Below are positions 1 through 11,965 of a DNA stretch of 64,000 nucleotides, piece by piece. The notes beneath the pieces are model-generated. The model was not told the DNA's origin, ran no database searches, and saw only the letters and a program-made list of their open reading frames with translations. Made by a program: the position numbers and the translations under genes. The DNA comes from Gracilariopsis chorda (lineage: Eukaryota; Rhodophyta; Florideophyceae; Gracilariales; Gracilariaceae). Position 1 is the first letter of the stretch, and every line of letters starts with the position of its first letter. The DNA lies in contig NBIV01000004.1 in the NCBI GenBank assembly GCA_003194525.1, positions 248,001 through 312,000 of the forward strand, written 5' to 3'.

Positions 1-2975
1 GCAACAATTCCTCAATTCTTCGTCTCTGCTTCCGGTCTGTCGACCATTCGCCATGCAATACAGCCATAATGGGCCCAAACTTTCGGTATTGATCATAGCA
101 ACAAACAACATGCCCAACATCTAGCAGAGACGGAGTGCTGCACTCCACTTGTTGTATGGAAAAATGATCCGGGATACGAGACGGGGAGTCCCTGAGGACA
201 TGAATATTACCATGCATGACAATCATCCCTCAAATGTTGAACATGGTAGGCATATCCAACCAACGCGCTTCACGTCTATTAACCAACTTCTTCGTCAATA
301 AATTCATCACAACCTGATTATCCGTCAACACATCAAAAGTAGACCCCTCAAGATAGCACCAGAAACGTTGGAGCGCAGAAATGAGGGCCGTAAGCCTTCG
401 TTCGTTAGCCGTATAATTCTGCTTAGCTACCATGAGCATCTGAGAAGTAAAAACCACGGCTCTATCATGGTCTTCATGGTCCAGTTGCGTCAACCTGGCC
501 CCAAATGCCACCTGAGAGGCATCAATATGAACACGGAACGGTTGAGACCAGTCAGGGGGACAAGATCCGGAGCCATCATTAATGGTGACTTCAAGTCCAT
601 AAACGCAGCTAGCGCCCACGCATCGCACTGGCGAATACCATCGCACTTGTTCAACAAAACATACAGGGGCGCTGCAGGAGCCGAAAACCCACGGATAAAC
701 CCGCGGAAAAACTGTACCAACCCAAGACATCTACCTAGTTCAGTCATATTGATAGCTCGAGGCCAGTTCTGAATGACCTCGACTTTATGCGGATGTACGA
801 ATATGCCCTCGCGTCCGACAACAAGACGCAAGAACTCAGCTTCCCATTCATAAAGGAGCACTTCTTCGGAGAGGCCTAGATTTTATGCTCCTGCAAAAGG
901 GTCAAAACCATGCAAATATGAGCAAGATGTTCTGCCTGAGTGTCACTATATATGAGAGTATCGTCGATATACACAACCAAGAAACAATCGTGGAAAACAC
1001 GATTCATCAACGACTGAAAGGTTGCCGGCGCATTACACAACTTCATGGGCATCACCAAGTACTCGAAATGTCCATATTTGGAGTTAAAACCGTCTTCTCG
1101 ATATTGGAGGGACGTAAGTGTATCTGATGGAAGCCCGTATTTAGGTCTAACTTGGAGAAGAAACGGGCCTTCCCCAAACGGTCAAACATTTCATCACAGC
1201 GCGGCAATGAAGCATTGTCCCGCTTGGTTATCCGATTTAAACCAAGATAGTCAACAACACCATGCAACCCCCAACCAGACTCCTTGACAAAAACAAAGTG
1301 GAACCATATGGAGATCTGCTCGGGCGTATCGTCCCGGAGCGTAGAAGCTTTTCGACAGATTCGTGGGCTGCCACCAATTCGGCTGGCGACAACTCATACA
1401 GTGGAAGATGCGGTGGTTGGCTGTCCGGTAGAATTTCAATGACATGATCCACGTCACCTTCAGGTAGTAGTCCATCGGGCACTTCTTCCTCACAAACATC
1501 CTCAAACTCCTGCAACAAAGCGCAAAGGTTCGGATCATTTTCGTGCAACAATTTTGCTTTCGGACCCTCAGGCGTAGACGACGGAAATGAAAACAACTGC
1601 AAAACCCGATAGACCTCAACGCCCTGTTTTTTACTACGTAGCACACGACGAAATTTTTTCACCCCAATGTTGGTGAACTACAGGGCCGAACGACGCGACA
1701 CGGTATTAACGTCGAGAAAGTCACCCCCAACTGCAAGGGGTCACGAGTTGTAATCAGCCTGTGGAGTTTCCTCAGTGTGCCATCGCATGCAAACAAAAAT
1801 ATCGTAGCGGCACCCCGCCACAATCCAGTTTCTCGTTCAGGAGTAGGACCCAAGTGATACATATCCATTTACGACCATCTCTGTAGCAAGGTCTTGAGCG
1901 CCTTGCTGGAAATGGCTCACATCAATCAAAACCGGCGAGAAATAAAGCAAATGCCCATGAGCAGTAGCAAATTCGCGCGATATAACACTTGACGTGCATT
2001 TATCATCCTTCAAAAGCTCCGAAAGAAAACCATTGAATGTTCAGTCCAATACTAATAATGGAACACGCTGAAATTCGGCAGATTCCGTATCACAAAGGTT
2101 CTGCAACGACACGTCACCATCAACGAGTCCTTCTAACGTGCACTTGCTAATTCTAGAAGGACACTTTAGTTCTTCGAACTATCGAAATCTACACTATGAC
2201 GGTGCTCCTCTGACACTAGCGCCGCATCAAGATTGTCAACAGAAACATTTCCAGGCCCACTTTTCTTGCTGTGCATCCATGGAGGGCGCCCTGGCTTATG
2301 ACAGTAGAAACACGCGTTGTTGCGAATATCACCTCGATGTTGCTTTGAACGCGCAGGCTTCTGCGCTTGAGTGTTTCCAATTTTCAGAGGGGTACGTCGG
2401 GACACATTGTCAGCAGCAGTTTTAGATCCGTTCGAAGGAGACGGTAAAGAGATACTAGAGAAGGCAGCTTCTGCGCGCATAATGATTTTGGTGGCTTCTT
2501 CGAACTCTTGACAATTTATCTTGTGCACTTTAAACTGGATCTTTGACTGCGGCTCACTGATAAATTTGTCCCACTTCTAGCTGGGACTCATGTCCGGAAT
2601 GGTAAGGACTATGTTTCGAAATCTTGAAACATACTGGGATACCAAGCCTGTTTGCTTGCATGAACGCAATGCATGGTGAGCACATCTTTCATGGTCTTCA
2701 GGAACAAACTCTTTTCGAATGGCACTAACGAAAGTCTCCTATGTTGTCGTGCTCGAACCAGCTTTGAGAAGCGTATACAACCAAATCGTGGCAATACCCG
2801 TAAGTAGGGTTTTAGCATAAGAGATTTGATTCTCATCTGACAAATCGACATTTCCACTGCCAAGCTGTATAAGATTGAAGTAGTGCTCAACTTTATACAG
2901 CCACCTGTTTACAAAACGAAAGTCTCGTGTTCTGCTGAAAACCTGCGGCTTATATGGCTTCAGATTGATGGACAC
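1..2975 (-). mobile_element. Ty3/gypsy-like LTR retrotransposon fossil, 5' two thirds, cut by window edge
   Basis: Read on the minus strand, the order is gag (about 2975 down to 2166), a short protease-like stretch (about 1868-1660), then reverse transcriptase and RNase H (about 1660-230). The rest of pol lies beyond the left edge. Seen directly: a zinc-knuckle-like CFYCHK segment in gag, the RT motif VVYIDDTLIYS, the RT segment FSKLDLNTGFHQIHL, and RNase H text with HIDAS and LTDNQVVMNLL. This order and these motifs are typical of Ty3/gypsy elements. The copy is broken, with roughly eight to ten interruptions, so it is an old fossil. Its sequence differs clearly from the two plus-strand gypsy copies further right, so it belongs to another family. 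The 5' LTR should lie to the right of 2975, but I could not define its ends. Confidence 0.85.
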
Positions 2976-3821
2976 AGAAGGATTACATGTAGAATTAGTG
3001 TTTTACATAGCTATTGCTAGCAGTGCAACTGGGATGTTTTCTCCTTACGAAGCTGTTCTTCTGACCGGTCGATGGTGATCCATCTCTATGCATCTTTTTT
3101 TCCTCGGGACCTTTATACTCCTCATTCTGTGAAAACTGTATCTGGTACAAAACCAATTAGAACCGTCTGCGTCCGTATGTGCCGAATTAGAAGTCACAGC
3201 TCTTCCAATTTCAGCCTTTTCTATCAGTACTGCTGGCAGACGGCTATAAATACTACCTACGGTACGTATGCTACAGACACCCGAGGTATTCCAAGTAAAC
3301 TAGAGCTAGGGCTCGGGAGTAACAAAGCTACCTCCAGCACGCATAATGGCAAAAATCACAAATTCTTGGACGTTGAGTCTTGGTGACGGAGTGCCTCATA
3401 ACTCGTTGGCATTGCAGTACAGCACAAAAGCCTCCTATCTATTAGCTTTTTCGCATAACCTGCTATTGGCCACGAACGAGCAAGGACAATTCACCATGTA
3501 AAATTTACACGTATGACCGCTAACCCTTTACAATGGAAAGGGTTAGCGGTCATAGTGTTATTCTCCCTTCTGGCCGAATTTGTGAGTATGGAGTAATTTA
3601 AAGGCTAAATTACCGAATTAAACTGGACTTTATTGTTACATAGGATTGTTATCAATTGGGGGATGTTGCAAGAACGCAAGATTTTGTACTTTTCGAAATA
3701 AAACCAGTTTGGACCTGTACATGTTGCTGAAAGTACCATCAAAACGCTGAGACATATAGTTTCTTTGAGGATAATCAATAACCGGTTCAAGTAAAGCCAG
3801 AGGGAATGCCAACCAATGCTG
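2976..3821. other. Spacer, possibly holding the LTR of the left gypsy fossil
   Basis: I see no convincing gene here. By position, the 5' LTR of the minus-strand gypsy element should fall in this stretch, but no second copy is available in the window to define it. The only clear structure is the hairpin at 3512-3554. Short frames on both strands lack recognisable domains. Confidence 0.4.
3512..3554. repeat. Perfect 18-bp hairpin
   Basis: Bases 3512-3529 are the exact reverse complement of 3537-3554, leaving a 7-base loop. The stem contains CTAACCCTTT. The 8-mer AACCCTTT recurs in the 21.6-25.9 kb spacer. It could be a small foldback element, a terminator-like hairpin or the centre of a short transposon relic. 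It encodes nothing obvious. Confidence 0.85.
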
Positions 3822-3893
3822 TACAGTAGTCACAGACCAGATATAAGCCCTCGAACAACGAGCTCCAAGTAAACTGAAGAGGCAGTGCCTTCA
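3822..3893 (+). repeat. Putative left LTR remnant of the copia fossil
   Basis: About 70 bp here, including GATATAAGCCCTCGAACAAC, match 17551-17618 with modest divergence. The two copies flank the split copia pol sequence in direct orientation, which is the layout expected of LTR ends. Outside this block the flanks do not match, so full LTR borders cannot be given. Confidence 0.55.
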
Positions 3894-4239
3894 CTCACAT
3901 GTACTGGACCCTACGCTCACACAGCACAAGCCAGACCATCCCCACCCCGAACGATAATCATACGGCTCATCGACCGATAAACCAAATACAACGGCGCATC
4001 CCACATCCTGCCTCGCACGCCGACTTGGCCGCAAACTAAGACAACACTCACACATCCAAGAGCTATACAAGAAGGCTATTTTGAGCCAGAATGACACCCA
4101 CGTACTCCAAGACAAAAAACCAGCCGAAACCAAAGCCATAGACGCACATCCCATCAGTACAGTCACAGACGCAGACAAACCACAACTTTCCGCCCCAGCA
4201 TAGAAATTGACGAATCTCCAAAACTTCCCCAATTAGACC

Positions 4240-4777
4240 GCATACACTACGCCCTATGGTTTCTCGCCTTCCAAACCTATGCAGCCACCATTAAGGCCGT
4301 CGACCACCTCGACGGCATTCCCACAAAACCAATGGTAGCGGCAGAGACGGCATTCAAGACTCACACACACAGCAAACTGCCCATACTGGCTTCCATAGGG
4401 GTCGATCCACAACCATTTACCAGCCTCCAACAGGCTTGATTGTACCCAGACGGCAACCACTGGCAAACCACTCACGATGCCGAACTGGCCAATATAGACC
4501 TCGCATAACAGCATCCAATGGCTCTTCAGCTTCTTCATACCTCCCAGAGACGCTATTATACCCTTAATGGTAGATATACCAGATCAGAAGATGGATCCAT
4601 CTCCCAACGAAAGGAGAGATGCAACCTCAGAGGGGACCTCATGAACTCCGGCATACACTACGATCCCCTAAACACTACCACGTACGCAGCAGACAGAATA
4701 ACACACCGCATTCTAATAGCACCTCACGTAAAAAAAAACTTCCCAATCGAACACTTCGACATAACATCAGCCTACCT
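4240..4777 (+). mobile_element. Ty1/copia fossil, left part of reverse transcriptase
   Basis: Plus-strand frames here resemble the N-terminal part of copia reverse transcriptase. There is a linker region with a YYTLNGRYTRSEDGSISQRK-like stretch and then NFPIEHFDITSAYL, which corresponds to the copia RT motif with D-[VI]-x-[TS]-A-[YF]-L. The sequence stops inside this motif because a gypsy element is inserted at 4778, and it resumes at 16254. Only about 350 bp separate the LTR remnant from this RT text, so gag, protease and integrase appear to be missing. The element is broken and old. Confidence 0.8.
4773..4777. repeat. Target site duplication TACCT, left copy
   Basis: TACCT directly precedes the left LTR of the gypsy element, and the same five bases follow its right LTR at 16254-16258. 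Five-base duplications are usual for Ty3/gypsy integrases. The duplication falls inside the copia RT sequence, so the gypsy element arrived after the copia element. Confidence 0.9.
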
Positions 4778-5323
4778 TGTCGTATAGTGGGTTTTTGTAC
4801 CAAAGTGGTGCGCAAAATATCAGTTCGGTGTGCCACGTGGGTGATTGGACCAGGGCAGTATGTCCTAATATTTAACTTTAATTTTTAGAAACAGTTCTCA
4901 CTGTTAACTACAGTACTGAGGTGCACCACTACGGTGTACCTCAGACGTGGCACACGTAGCGTGCCATATCCACGGGGAGTGGAGCTCGCCCACCCTTAAA
5001 GTGAGCGTCAGCCTCCTCCCCCTTCAAGGTAAATGGTACGCACCTCTTGGACAATTGTGATACCAACAGGTTTTTACAGTCAACCTTTTTGGGTATCCAA
5101 GATCTTATCAGGTATTACTAGTCCGCCAGTCACGATACCTAGCGACTACCACGCTGGTACGTAGAACTAGCCGACTATCTTGCACCTCTAGTGGTTGGTG
5201 CGGCCACAGACCCTACCGGTAGCCCTCTTTTCCCCTTCTTGGTCGAGCCCACCTGGGGCTCCCTAGAGCCGAGGTCCACACGAACTACCCATTTGGGCAT
5301 TTACCGTGTTCGGTTATACCACA
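4778..5323 (+). repeat. Left LTR of gypsy-1
   Basis: 546 bp, starting TG and ending CA, and aligned without gaps to 15708-16253 at about 95 percent identity. It should contain the promoter and the polyadenylation signal of the element. I cannot place a TATA box with confidence. Its 3' end is followed by three T residues and then the putative primer site. Confidence 0.93.
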
Positions 5324-5326
5324 TTT

Positions 5327-5339
5327 TGGTCTCCTGACC
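5327..5339 (+). promoter_or_regulatory. Putative tRNA primer binding site of gypsy-1
   Basis: TGGTCTCCTGACC begins three bases after the LTR and starts with TGG, as expected for pairing with a tRNA CCA end. The second gypsy copy has TGGTGTCCCGACC at the matching place (34749-34761). Conservation between the two copies supports the call; the tRNA is not identified. Confidence 0.55.
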
Positions 5340-5456
5340 TAGAATTGTGGAGTATCATTTGGTTCTGAAGGAATAATTTCGAGAAGGAACCGAAATTGGA
5401 ATACCGCTTGGTTTCTGGAACCCACTAGGAAGCAAGTTCTGTGACCCACCGGTTTA

Positions 5457-7758
5457 TTGGATATGCAGCGACGTGCTACACGGTCCATGGGCTCGCCGAG
5501 CCACGGCGCAGGTGAGGCGCCACACAATGACCTATTGGTACCATCAATGGATAACCCTGAGAGGTTGCTCAGGGGAAACACCAACTTGGTCTATGCCACC
5601 GAGGAGGAGCAGAGGGCACGAGTCGCCGCTCCTCAGCTTATCGATGCAGGTGGGATTGGGACTCTGGTGGGGCCGGCGCCCGACTCTGCGTCTGACCAAT
5701 TGGTGAACCCTAAAGGTGACCGATCATCTGTGGTGATCCCCAAATTCGACTTGGAGAGCATTACCGAAACGGTGATTGAGCGTGCAGCCCACGAACTACA
5801 CGACCGGTTATCGGCTTTAGTATTTCAATTCTTCGAGCAGGAAGCTCAGGAATACGTCAACAATATGGTGCAAAAGTCTTTGGAAGACCTCCGCAAGGGG
5901 CTAACAAGAGATACTCACACCAGCCCGGTTCCTAACCAAGCAAGTTTGGGAAAACCACATGGGTATCTGGACGTCCTTGCTATCCAAAACCCCAACCCCC
6001 CCAATGACCAAACTGGTGATTCACATACCGACCGAGTCCGGTCTGGGGCAGAGCCTTACGCGAACGAGGGACCCGAGGATGTTTACCTCCGCGAACCAAT
6101 TGGTAGAGCCAGGCAGGACACTGGAGCTGGCGACCGTGGTGGTGATGATGGTGGTTCTTCGAGCTCGGAGGATGAGCGGTGACGAAGACCTAAATGTAAG
6201 AAGAGACCATCTAAGAGTAAGAAGAAAAGGGGACACTGGTCGGACCCCGATTCTTCAAGCTCGGGCACCGATTCTGACTCGAGTAAGGATGACCGAAAAG
6301 TTAAAAATACCAGAAGGAACAAACCCCGTCGGAGAAAGGGGAAGCCGCACCGTAAGGGGAGAACCACACGGTACGATTCGTCAGAGTCGGGCGCTGACTC
6401 TGACAGTGACCTTGAGGTTATTCAGCCGCTTAAAGACCTGTTCACCAAAGCGGTTGACTATCGGACCTATAGGTTAAGGAGCAGGGAACCTGAGTACACC
6501 AACGTGGTTGCTCAGTGGATAACTAAGTATCACAAGACGCTTAGTTACCCAATGGGTGAAACGCGCTTTTCAGGGGATGATCCCATTGCGGTCATTGATT
6601 TCCTGCAAAAGGTTCAAGATCGCATATGACCAGAATGGGTTTTCGGAAGGAGCTGCCACTTGGTTGTTCCAAGTTTTCCTCAAGGGTCGAGCTGCAGACT
6701 TGCTGCACAGCCGTCTGCAGGGAAACACCATGGCGATGGATGAGGACCAATCAGAGATGTTGACCACTTATCCCCAGGTGGTGAACTTCTTTTTGGAAAC
6801 CTATGCGACCGGGAAGGTAATACAGGAAGCCTATGGGGAAGTGTTGGCGCACAGGCAAAGGCCCGACCAGACCGAACTAGAATTTGCTAGAACACTTTCG
6901 GCAACGGCCTCCCGCTGTGAGAGTGTCTTCACCACCGCTCGGCTAAAGTCCACGTTTGCTGATAACGTGGACAAGTCTATTAGGTCTCAGGTACGCTACT
7001 ACCTGGCTAACCACGGTAAGGTCGTCTATAATGCCCTTGCGAGGTATGCCCAGGGAATTGGTGACACTGTACGGGAGGGGAGTAGAACTACTCCCACCTC
7101 ACCCGTACAGACCATAAAGGGGAAACCGAAACGGTCCGTAAACCATGTCGAGAAAACAACCAGTTCGGAAGGAGGAACCATCGTGGAAACCTCAGGCAGT
7201 CAAGTCATCCATTTGGTGAATGCTCCGCTTGGGAGTCTCGCAATGTCTCCCTCGACCCTATGGTCTAGCACCGTAATGGAGGGGAGCCCATCCCCAGGAA
7301 CTTCCGCACCCACGTTTGTTTCAGACCCCACAGCCAGTAACGTATTGACCGTACCGTATAATCAACGTGGTGCTTACATCTCATGCGGGACTCCTTCGTC
7401 GTGAAGTGCAACCTCGCAGGTGTATACTGGAGTACCAAAGGCCAATCCATTGGTATTTCGTGACCCGAAGACTGGTAAGTACCCTTGCTGGTTCTGCCTC
7501 TCCCTGAATCATTTGGCAACCACGTGCCCCGACGTAGCGCCCGAAGCTCGGAATGCTCTGTTGAAGGTACACCAGGCGAAAAATACGGATATGTTTGGAC
7601 CAATGGGTAAACCACCGGTACCGAACACTGGGAGAAATGCTACCAATATGGTCCCTAGGCCCACCGTCATGGTGCATGCACCGGCACCTCAGAAGGTTCA
7701 TTTGGTCACAGACGTCGAGGAAACCCCTGATGTCACTCATCAGGCAGAAAACGGGTAA
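5457..7758 (+). pseudogene. gypsy-1 gag region (capsid and zinc knuckle)
   Basis: The region starts with an ATG near 5457. The N-terminal part is hydrophilic with an acidic and Ser-rich tract. It is followed by a capsid-like helical segment around 6.6-7.1 kb containing FQVFLKGRAADLLHSRLQG and FFLETYATGKVIQEAYGEVL. A CCHC knuckle, CWFCLSLNHLATTC, lies near 7.48 kb. The same capsid and knuckle text recurs in the decayed copy at 36.1-37.0 kb, which supports this being the structural gene of the family. The product would form the virus-like particle and package RNA. The region is broken. Confidence 0.8.
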
Positions 7759-7826
7759 CAGTTGGAGTACAGGCCACCCCCAACCGTTTACACCTGGAAG
7801 GCCATCCAGAACCAAGTGGTTTAAGT

Positions 7827-8957
7827 ATGGATGATTACCCAATTGTGACTGGTGAAGAAGGCATTTTAGAACATTCGTTTCCTATATTCTTTCTAAAGCA
7901 CAGTAACTATAAGGTGAAAATCACCCTCCGGATTACTGCAAACCACATGGTACCAACGGTAACCGTCCTGGACACTGGAGCAGGACCAAATCTGGGGAAT
8001 GCCAACATTCTTTCAACCGCAAGCTTGAAGAGGGTACAGCTCTGTGTCCTCAACAACCAATTGGTAGATGCGAACAACCGTCCGTTATCGGTTCGTGGAA
8101 CCATCGACTTGATGGTAATTGTCAACACCTTGAAGGTCCGCGTTCGGTTTATGGTTGTCAACCAATTGGCCACGAACTGCATCCTTGGCACTACGTTTAT
8201 CGATGGCCACGTCCGGGCGAACTTCCCACGGTCTCGCACGGTCCTGTTCAATGAAGGACCGCGGATTGCCATTATTGGTGACCACAAAGGACCCCAAGGG
8301 TGGATTGGTGAAGATGACCATTCACAACCTAAAGGTAGGGTATCCAAAAAGGTACGGCTTAGTAGACGGGTAACACTACCACCGATGACCCAAATGGTTG
8401 TTCCAGTTACCTGTCAGGAACCCGCACTCATCTCGACACAGAGCCATTCCAAACTGGTGAAGAAACACGTGACCTTAATGGCTAATGGTATATGTGATAA
8501 TATACCTAACCAACCATTCTTGTTATACGTCAGCAACTTTGAGGATAAACCCGCCAAGTTACCAAAGAATACCGTAATTGGTCATGCTTACCCAGCGCCA
8601 GAAAACCTCTTTGCCCTTATGAGGTCAACCGAGGTCGGTCACCCTAAGGAGGGGGGAGACGATAATCAAATCGCAAAGCCTAACCCTGCAGAACGTCATG
8701 GTCCACTGCGCAGACCATTTCGAGAAAGTTGCGACGAAGATGACCAAGAAGGAGGAATAGAAGAGAAGGAAGCAGATGAAGACCATGGAGGGAAAGAAGA
8801 AGACGTCTTGGACAATGAAGGTGGAAAGAAGAAGAAGAAGATAGAAGTAGAAGACCATGAGGGTGAAGAGAAACCTGTAGACTGGAAGGAAGAAGTCCAT
8901 ATTGGTATCGAAGATGAGACCCTTAGGGAGAAGGTTCTCGATATGCTAGAACCGTAA
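7827..8957 (+). pseudogene. gypsy-1 protease region
   Basis: A 376-codon open stretch from an ATG. It has the retropepsin signature VLDTGAGPNLG near its N-terminal third and NCILGTTFIDG about 100 residues later, the usual pair of aspartic protease motifs in gypsy polyproteins. The last 120 residues are very acidic and lysine-rich, forming a low-complexity linker before reverse transcriptase. The homologous protease segment is seen in the second gypsy copy at 37.3-37.9 kb. In these elements the enzyme cleaves Gag-Pol. It is part of a broken polyprotein. Confidence 0.82.
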
Positions 8958-8963
8958 AGCACC

Positions 8964-10300
8964 ATGTGGTCGGGGCTTCTCAAAGTTATCAAGGCCGCCA
9001 AGCACCGGATCGATCTCATACTCGGTGCGAGGCCCATCCACCAACAACCCTACCGAGCTGACCCTAAGGCCCGTGACGTGGAGCTACAGGAGGTGGAGCG
9101 CATGCTCCGTGATGGGGTAGTCGAACCCGCAAATGCGGAGTGGGGGATCCCAGTGGTCCTTGTCCAGAAAAGAGGTGATCCCCGTATGCGGTTCTGTGTA
9201 GACTATCGAAAACTAAATGCCGTTACGGTGCGGGATTCTTACCCAATACCACGAATGGATGAGTGCATTGATACCCTAAGGGATGCGAAAATGTTTACCA
9301 CATTGGATGCCAACAGTGGTTATTGGCAAATGGAAATAACCGAAGAGGACAGAGACAAGACCGCTTTTACTTGTCATGCTGGGCTATTCAGGTTTCTCCG
9401 AATGCCATTTGGTCTGAAAAATGCACCAGCGTCGTTTCAGCGAGCGCTGTACATTATCTTATCTAAGGTTAAATGGACCACCGCTTTGGTATACTTATAT
9501 GACGTAATCCTCTACTCCTGAACGGTAGAAGAACACTTTGACCATGTTGGTACAGTACTGAGACTCCTGTAGGGGGCGGGCGTCTTTCTCAAACTGAGGA
9601 AATGCACCTTCTTTGACCAAAAGGTGGAATATTTGGGACACAGTATAAGCCCTGGAAGGTTGGAGGTCACCAAGTGGAATATCCGTGCGGTACAGGAGGC
9701 ACGTATTCCTACCTCCAAGACGAATATCCGTTCGTTTATAGGTCTATCCAATTTGTACCGTAGGTTCATCAAGGGGTTCGCAAAAATTGCGGCAACCCTG
9801 AAAGGTCAACCAGACCGTTTCGACTGCCTAGAGGTCGAAGAAGTGGAAGCCTTCCAACAGCTGAAAGCCGCCCTTCTCCATCCACCAATGTTGGCATTAC
9901 CCAAAAGTGGTCTACCCTACACCCTCGATACTGATGCTTCGGACGCTTAAATTGGTTGCTGCTTCATGCAGAAGCAAGAGAAGCGGGATAAGTTACCAAT
10001 TGATTATTGGAGTAGAGCCCTGTCCCAGAGAGAGCAAAGCTACACCGTGACCAAGAAGGAGTGCCTTGTGGTAGTGTAGAGCATGGTCATGCTTCGCCTG
10101 TACCTATATGGTGTTCAGTTTACCTTAAGGACAGATCACGATGCCCTTAGGTGGATACTCGGACTGGCAGATGCCTCTGGACGGCTAGCCCGACGGAAGC
10201 TCCGCCTACTGGAATTCGAATACGATGTCCAGTACCTTCCAGGTATAAAGCACAACGTGGCTGACGCTATGTCGCGCCTCAAGAACAATGGGTTAGAGCC
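8964..10300 (+). pseudogene. gypsy-1 reverse transcriptase and RNase H region
   Basis: Typical Ty3/gypsy RT text is present: RMRFCVDYRKLNAVTVRDSY, PIPRMDECIDTL, FTTLDANSGYWQMEI and FRFLRMPFGLKNAPASFQ. It continues through the connection domain (TNIRSFIGLSNLYRRFIKGF) into RNase H (LDTDASDA, then LRTDHDALRWILGL and NVADAMSRL). The domain order and wording match gypsy elements and not copia, where integrase precedes RT. The region is broken at several places, so this copy is not expected to be active. Confidence 0.9.
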
Positions 10301-10569
10301 CGACAAGGTTGAGGACGAAATCCCCTGTTTCTTTATCTGTAGGAGCGGACCAATGGGTGATGAAACCTTCACCGGTATATTTGTAGATTCGGAACTAGAA
10401 AGCTCAGGGGGAGAGTCACCAATTTTTGTCGCTGATCAGGATGACCAAATGGACGCTCCAATTACCCGGGAGGAATTCCTAAGAGGTCAAGCCAAGGACA
10501 AGTACTGCAAAAGCTTGTCGGACCATATCGGGACATCTGGATCACAGTTCGACACCGACCATAATGGTT

Positions 10570-11965
10570 ATTTGGTGAGACGATCCCCCCTGGATGGGTC
10601 CCTCAAAAAGGTCGTTCCAGAATCCATACGATCCAGGGTTTTGCATCTCTCGCATTACCCTCGCCTTGCAGGTTATCCAGGAGCCACTTGATTATACTAT
10701 ACTATAAGGAGGAATTTTCGTTGGCCCCATATGGCCCACGATGTGTATACCTTCATAGGTCAATGGGCATCATGCGTGAAGACCAGAGGTGTTTTGCGAA
10801 AGCACAGGAAGTACCTGAAGTTTTTCCCCGCCGCGAGTCCGTTGGAATTTATTGCCATCGACCTGCTAGGGCCACTTCCGAAGACTGACAAGGATTATAA
10901 GTACGTACTTGTAATCAACGATAAGTTTTCGATGTTGACCCGCGCGACACCTCTGAGGGATACAAAGTCGACCACATTAGCCAAGGCGTTCCTTAACAAT
11001 TGGGTATACGCCTATGGTGCTCGGCTCTACTTGCTTACCGATAACGGTTCGAACCTTGCATCGAAGTTCTTCGAAGCGGTCTGTACCATGATGGGCGTGA
11101 AGCACTACTTCACTACCGCTTACCACCCCCAGACCAATGGTCAAGTGGAACGGTACCATAAGACCCTCGTGGAAAGACTCCGACATTAAGTGGAGGAACA
11201 CCAAACTGGTTGGTACGAGTACGTTCAACCATTAACGTACGCGTATAACCTGCAGTTCCACCAGACTACGCAGGCCACACCATTCCATTTGGTTTTGTCG
11301 TGTCCACCTCAAGCGATTTTACATAAGACCGAACCGGGAAAAGGTAACCATCCAGGTGGAACTACTCCTGCACAGGTCAAGAAAGACATCCTTAGAAGGT
11401 TGCGTGCGGCCCTGCGTCATGCAAGAGCCAGAAGCACGACGGCTCAGCAGCAGTACAAGAAGGACTATGACCGGAAGGTACAGCACATCACCAAAGTAGT
11501 CGCAGAGGAATATGTCTTTATCGACATTCCACCTGATGGCCAGTGGCCCACGCCAGCCGAGGAGAAGGACGACATTAGAATTGATGCGGACATCAATTTT
11601 AAACTTCTCCATAGGGCTACTGGACCCTAAAAGGTGATTCGAACTGACGCTCCTACCGCCACGATACTGATGGATGGGTTGGAAAATACCATTTCGGTCG
11701 ATGGAGTGACGAAGGCCCCGAGGCCCGTTCAGGAACTGACGGCCGCACAACCCCCCAGTGGTCGGAAAACCCGCAAGTTCCCAGACTGCATCGGGAAAAG
11801 GCTCACCCATTGACCCACCTGTGGTACAACGCGACACATCCCCGCCCCGGGAACGCGCGGTTACGAGCGACCCTATCAACCTTGGCCCCGTAGTGATACC
11901 TTCACCATACTTCGTACAAGCAGACCAGACTTCTGGAGATCCGTTTGCAAATCTCACCCACTGGT
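10570..11965 (+). pseudogene. gypsy-1 integrase region
   Basis: An HHCC-like zinc region comes first (VLHLSHYPRLAGYPG and then an SCVKTRG segment). The catalytic core follows: LEFIAIDLLGPLPKTDKDYK, LYLLTDNGSN and YHPQTNGQVERYHKTLVERL, in which the D, D and E positions of retroviral-type integrases can be read. A C-terminal domain continues to about 11.63 kb. The remaining 300 bp to 11.97 kb look Pro/Thr-rich. In related elements this protein inserts the cDNA and makes the 5-bp duplication. Broken. Confidence 0.85.

Noticed and set aside
3891-4538. Minus-strand frames of 94-113 codons
   Set aside because: They lie opposite copia sequence, which reads sensibly on the plus strand.
8625-9037. 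Minus-strand Phe/Ser-rich frames
   Set aside because: They are the complement of the acidic Lys/Glu linker of the gypsy-1 protease region.
11045-11060. tRNA-like GGTTCGAACC box (also near 36976)
   Set aside because: Both lie within gypsy sequence, and no acceptor stem or A box can be folded around them.
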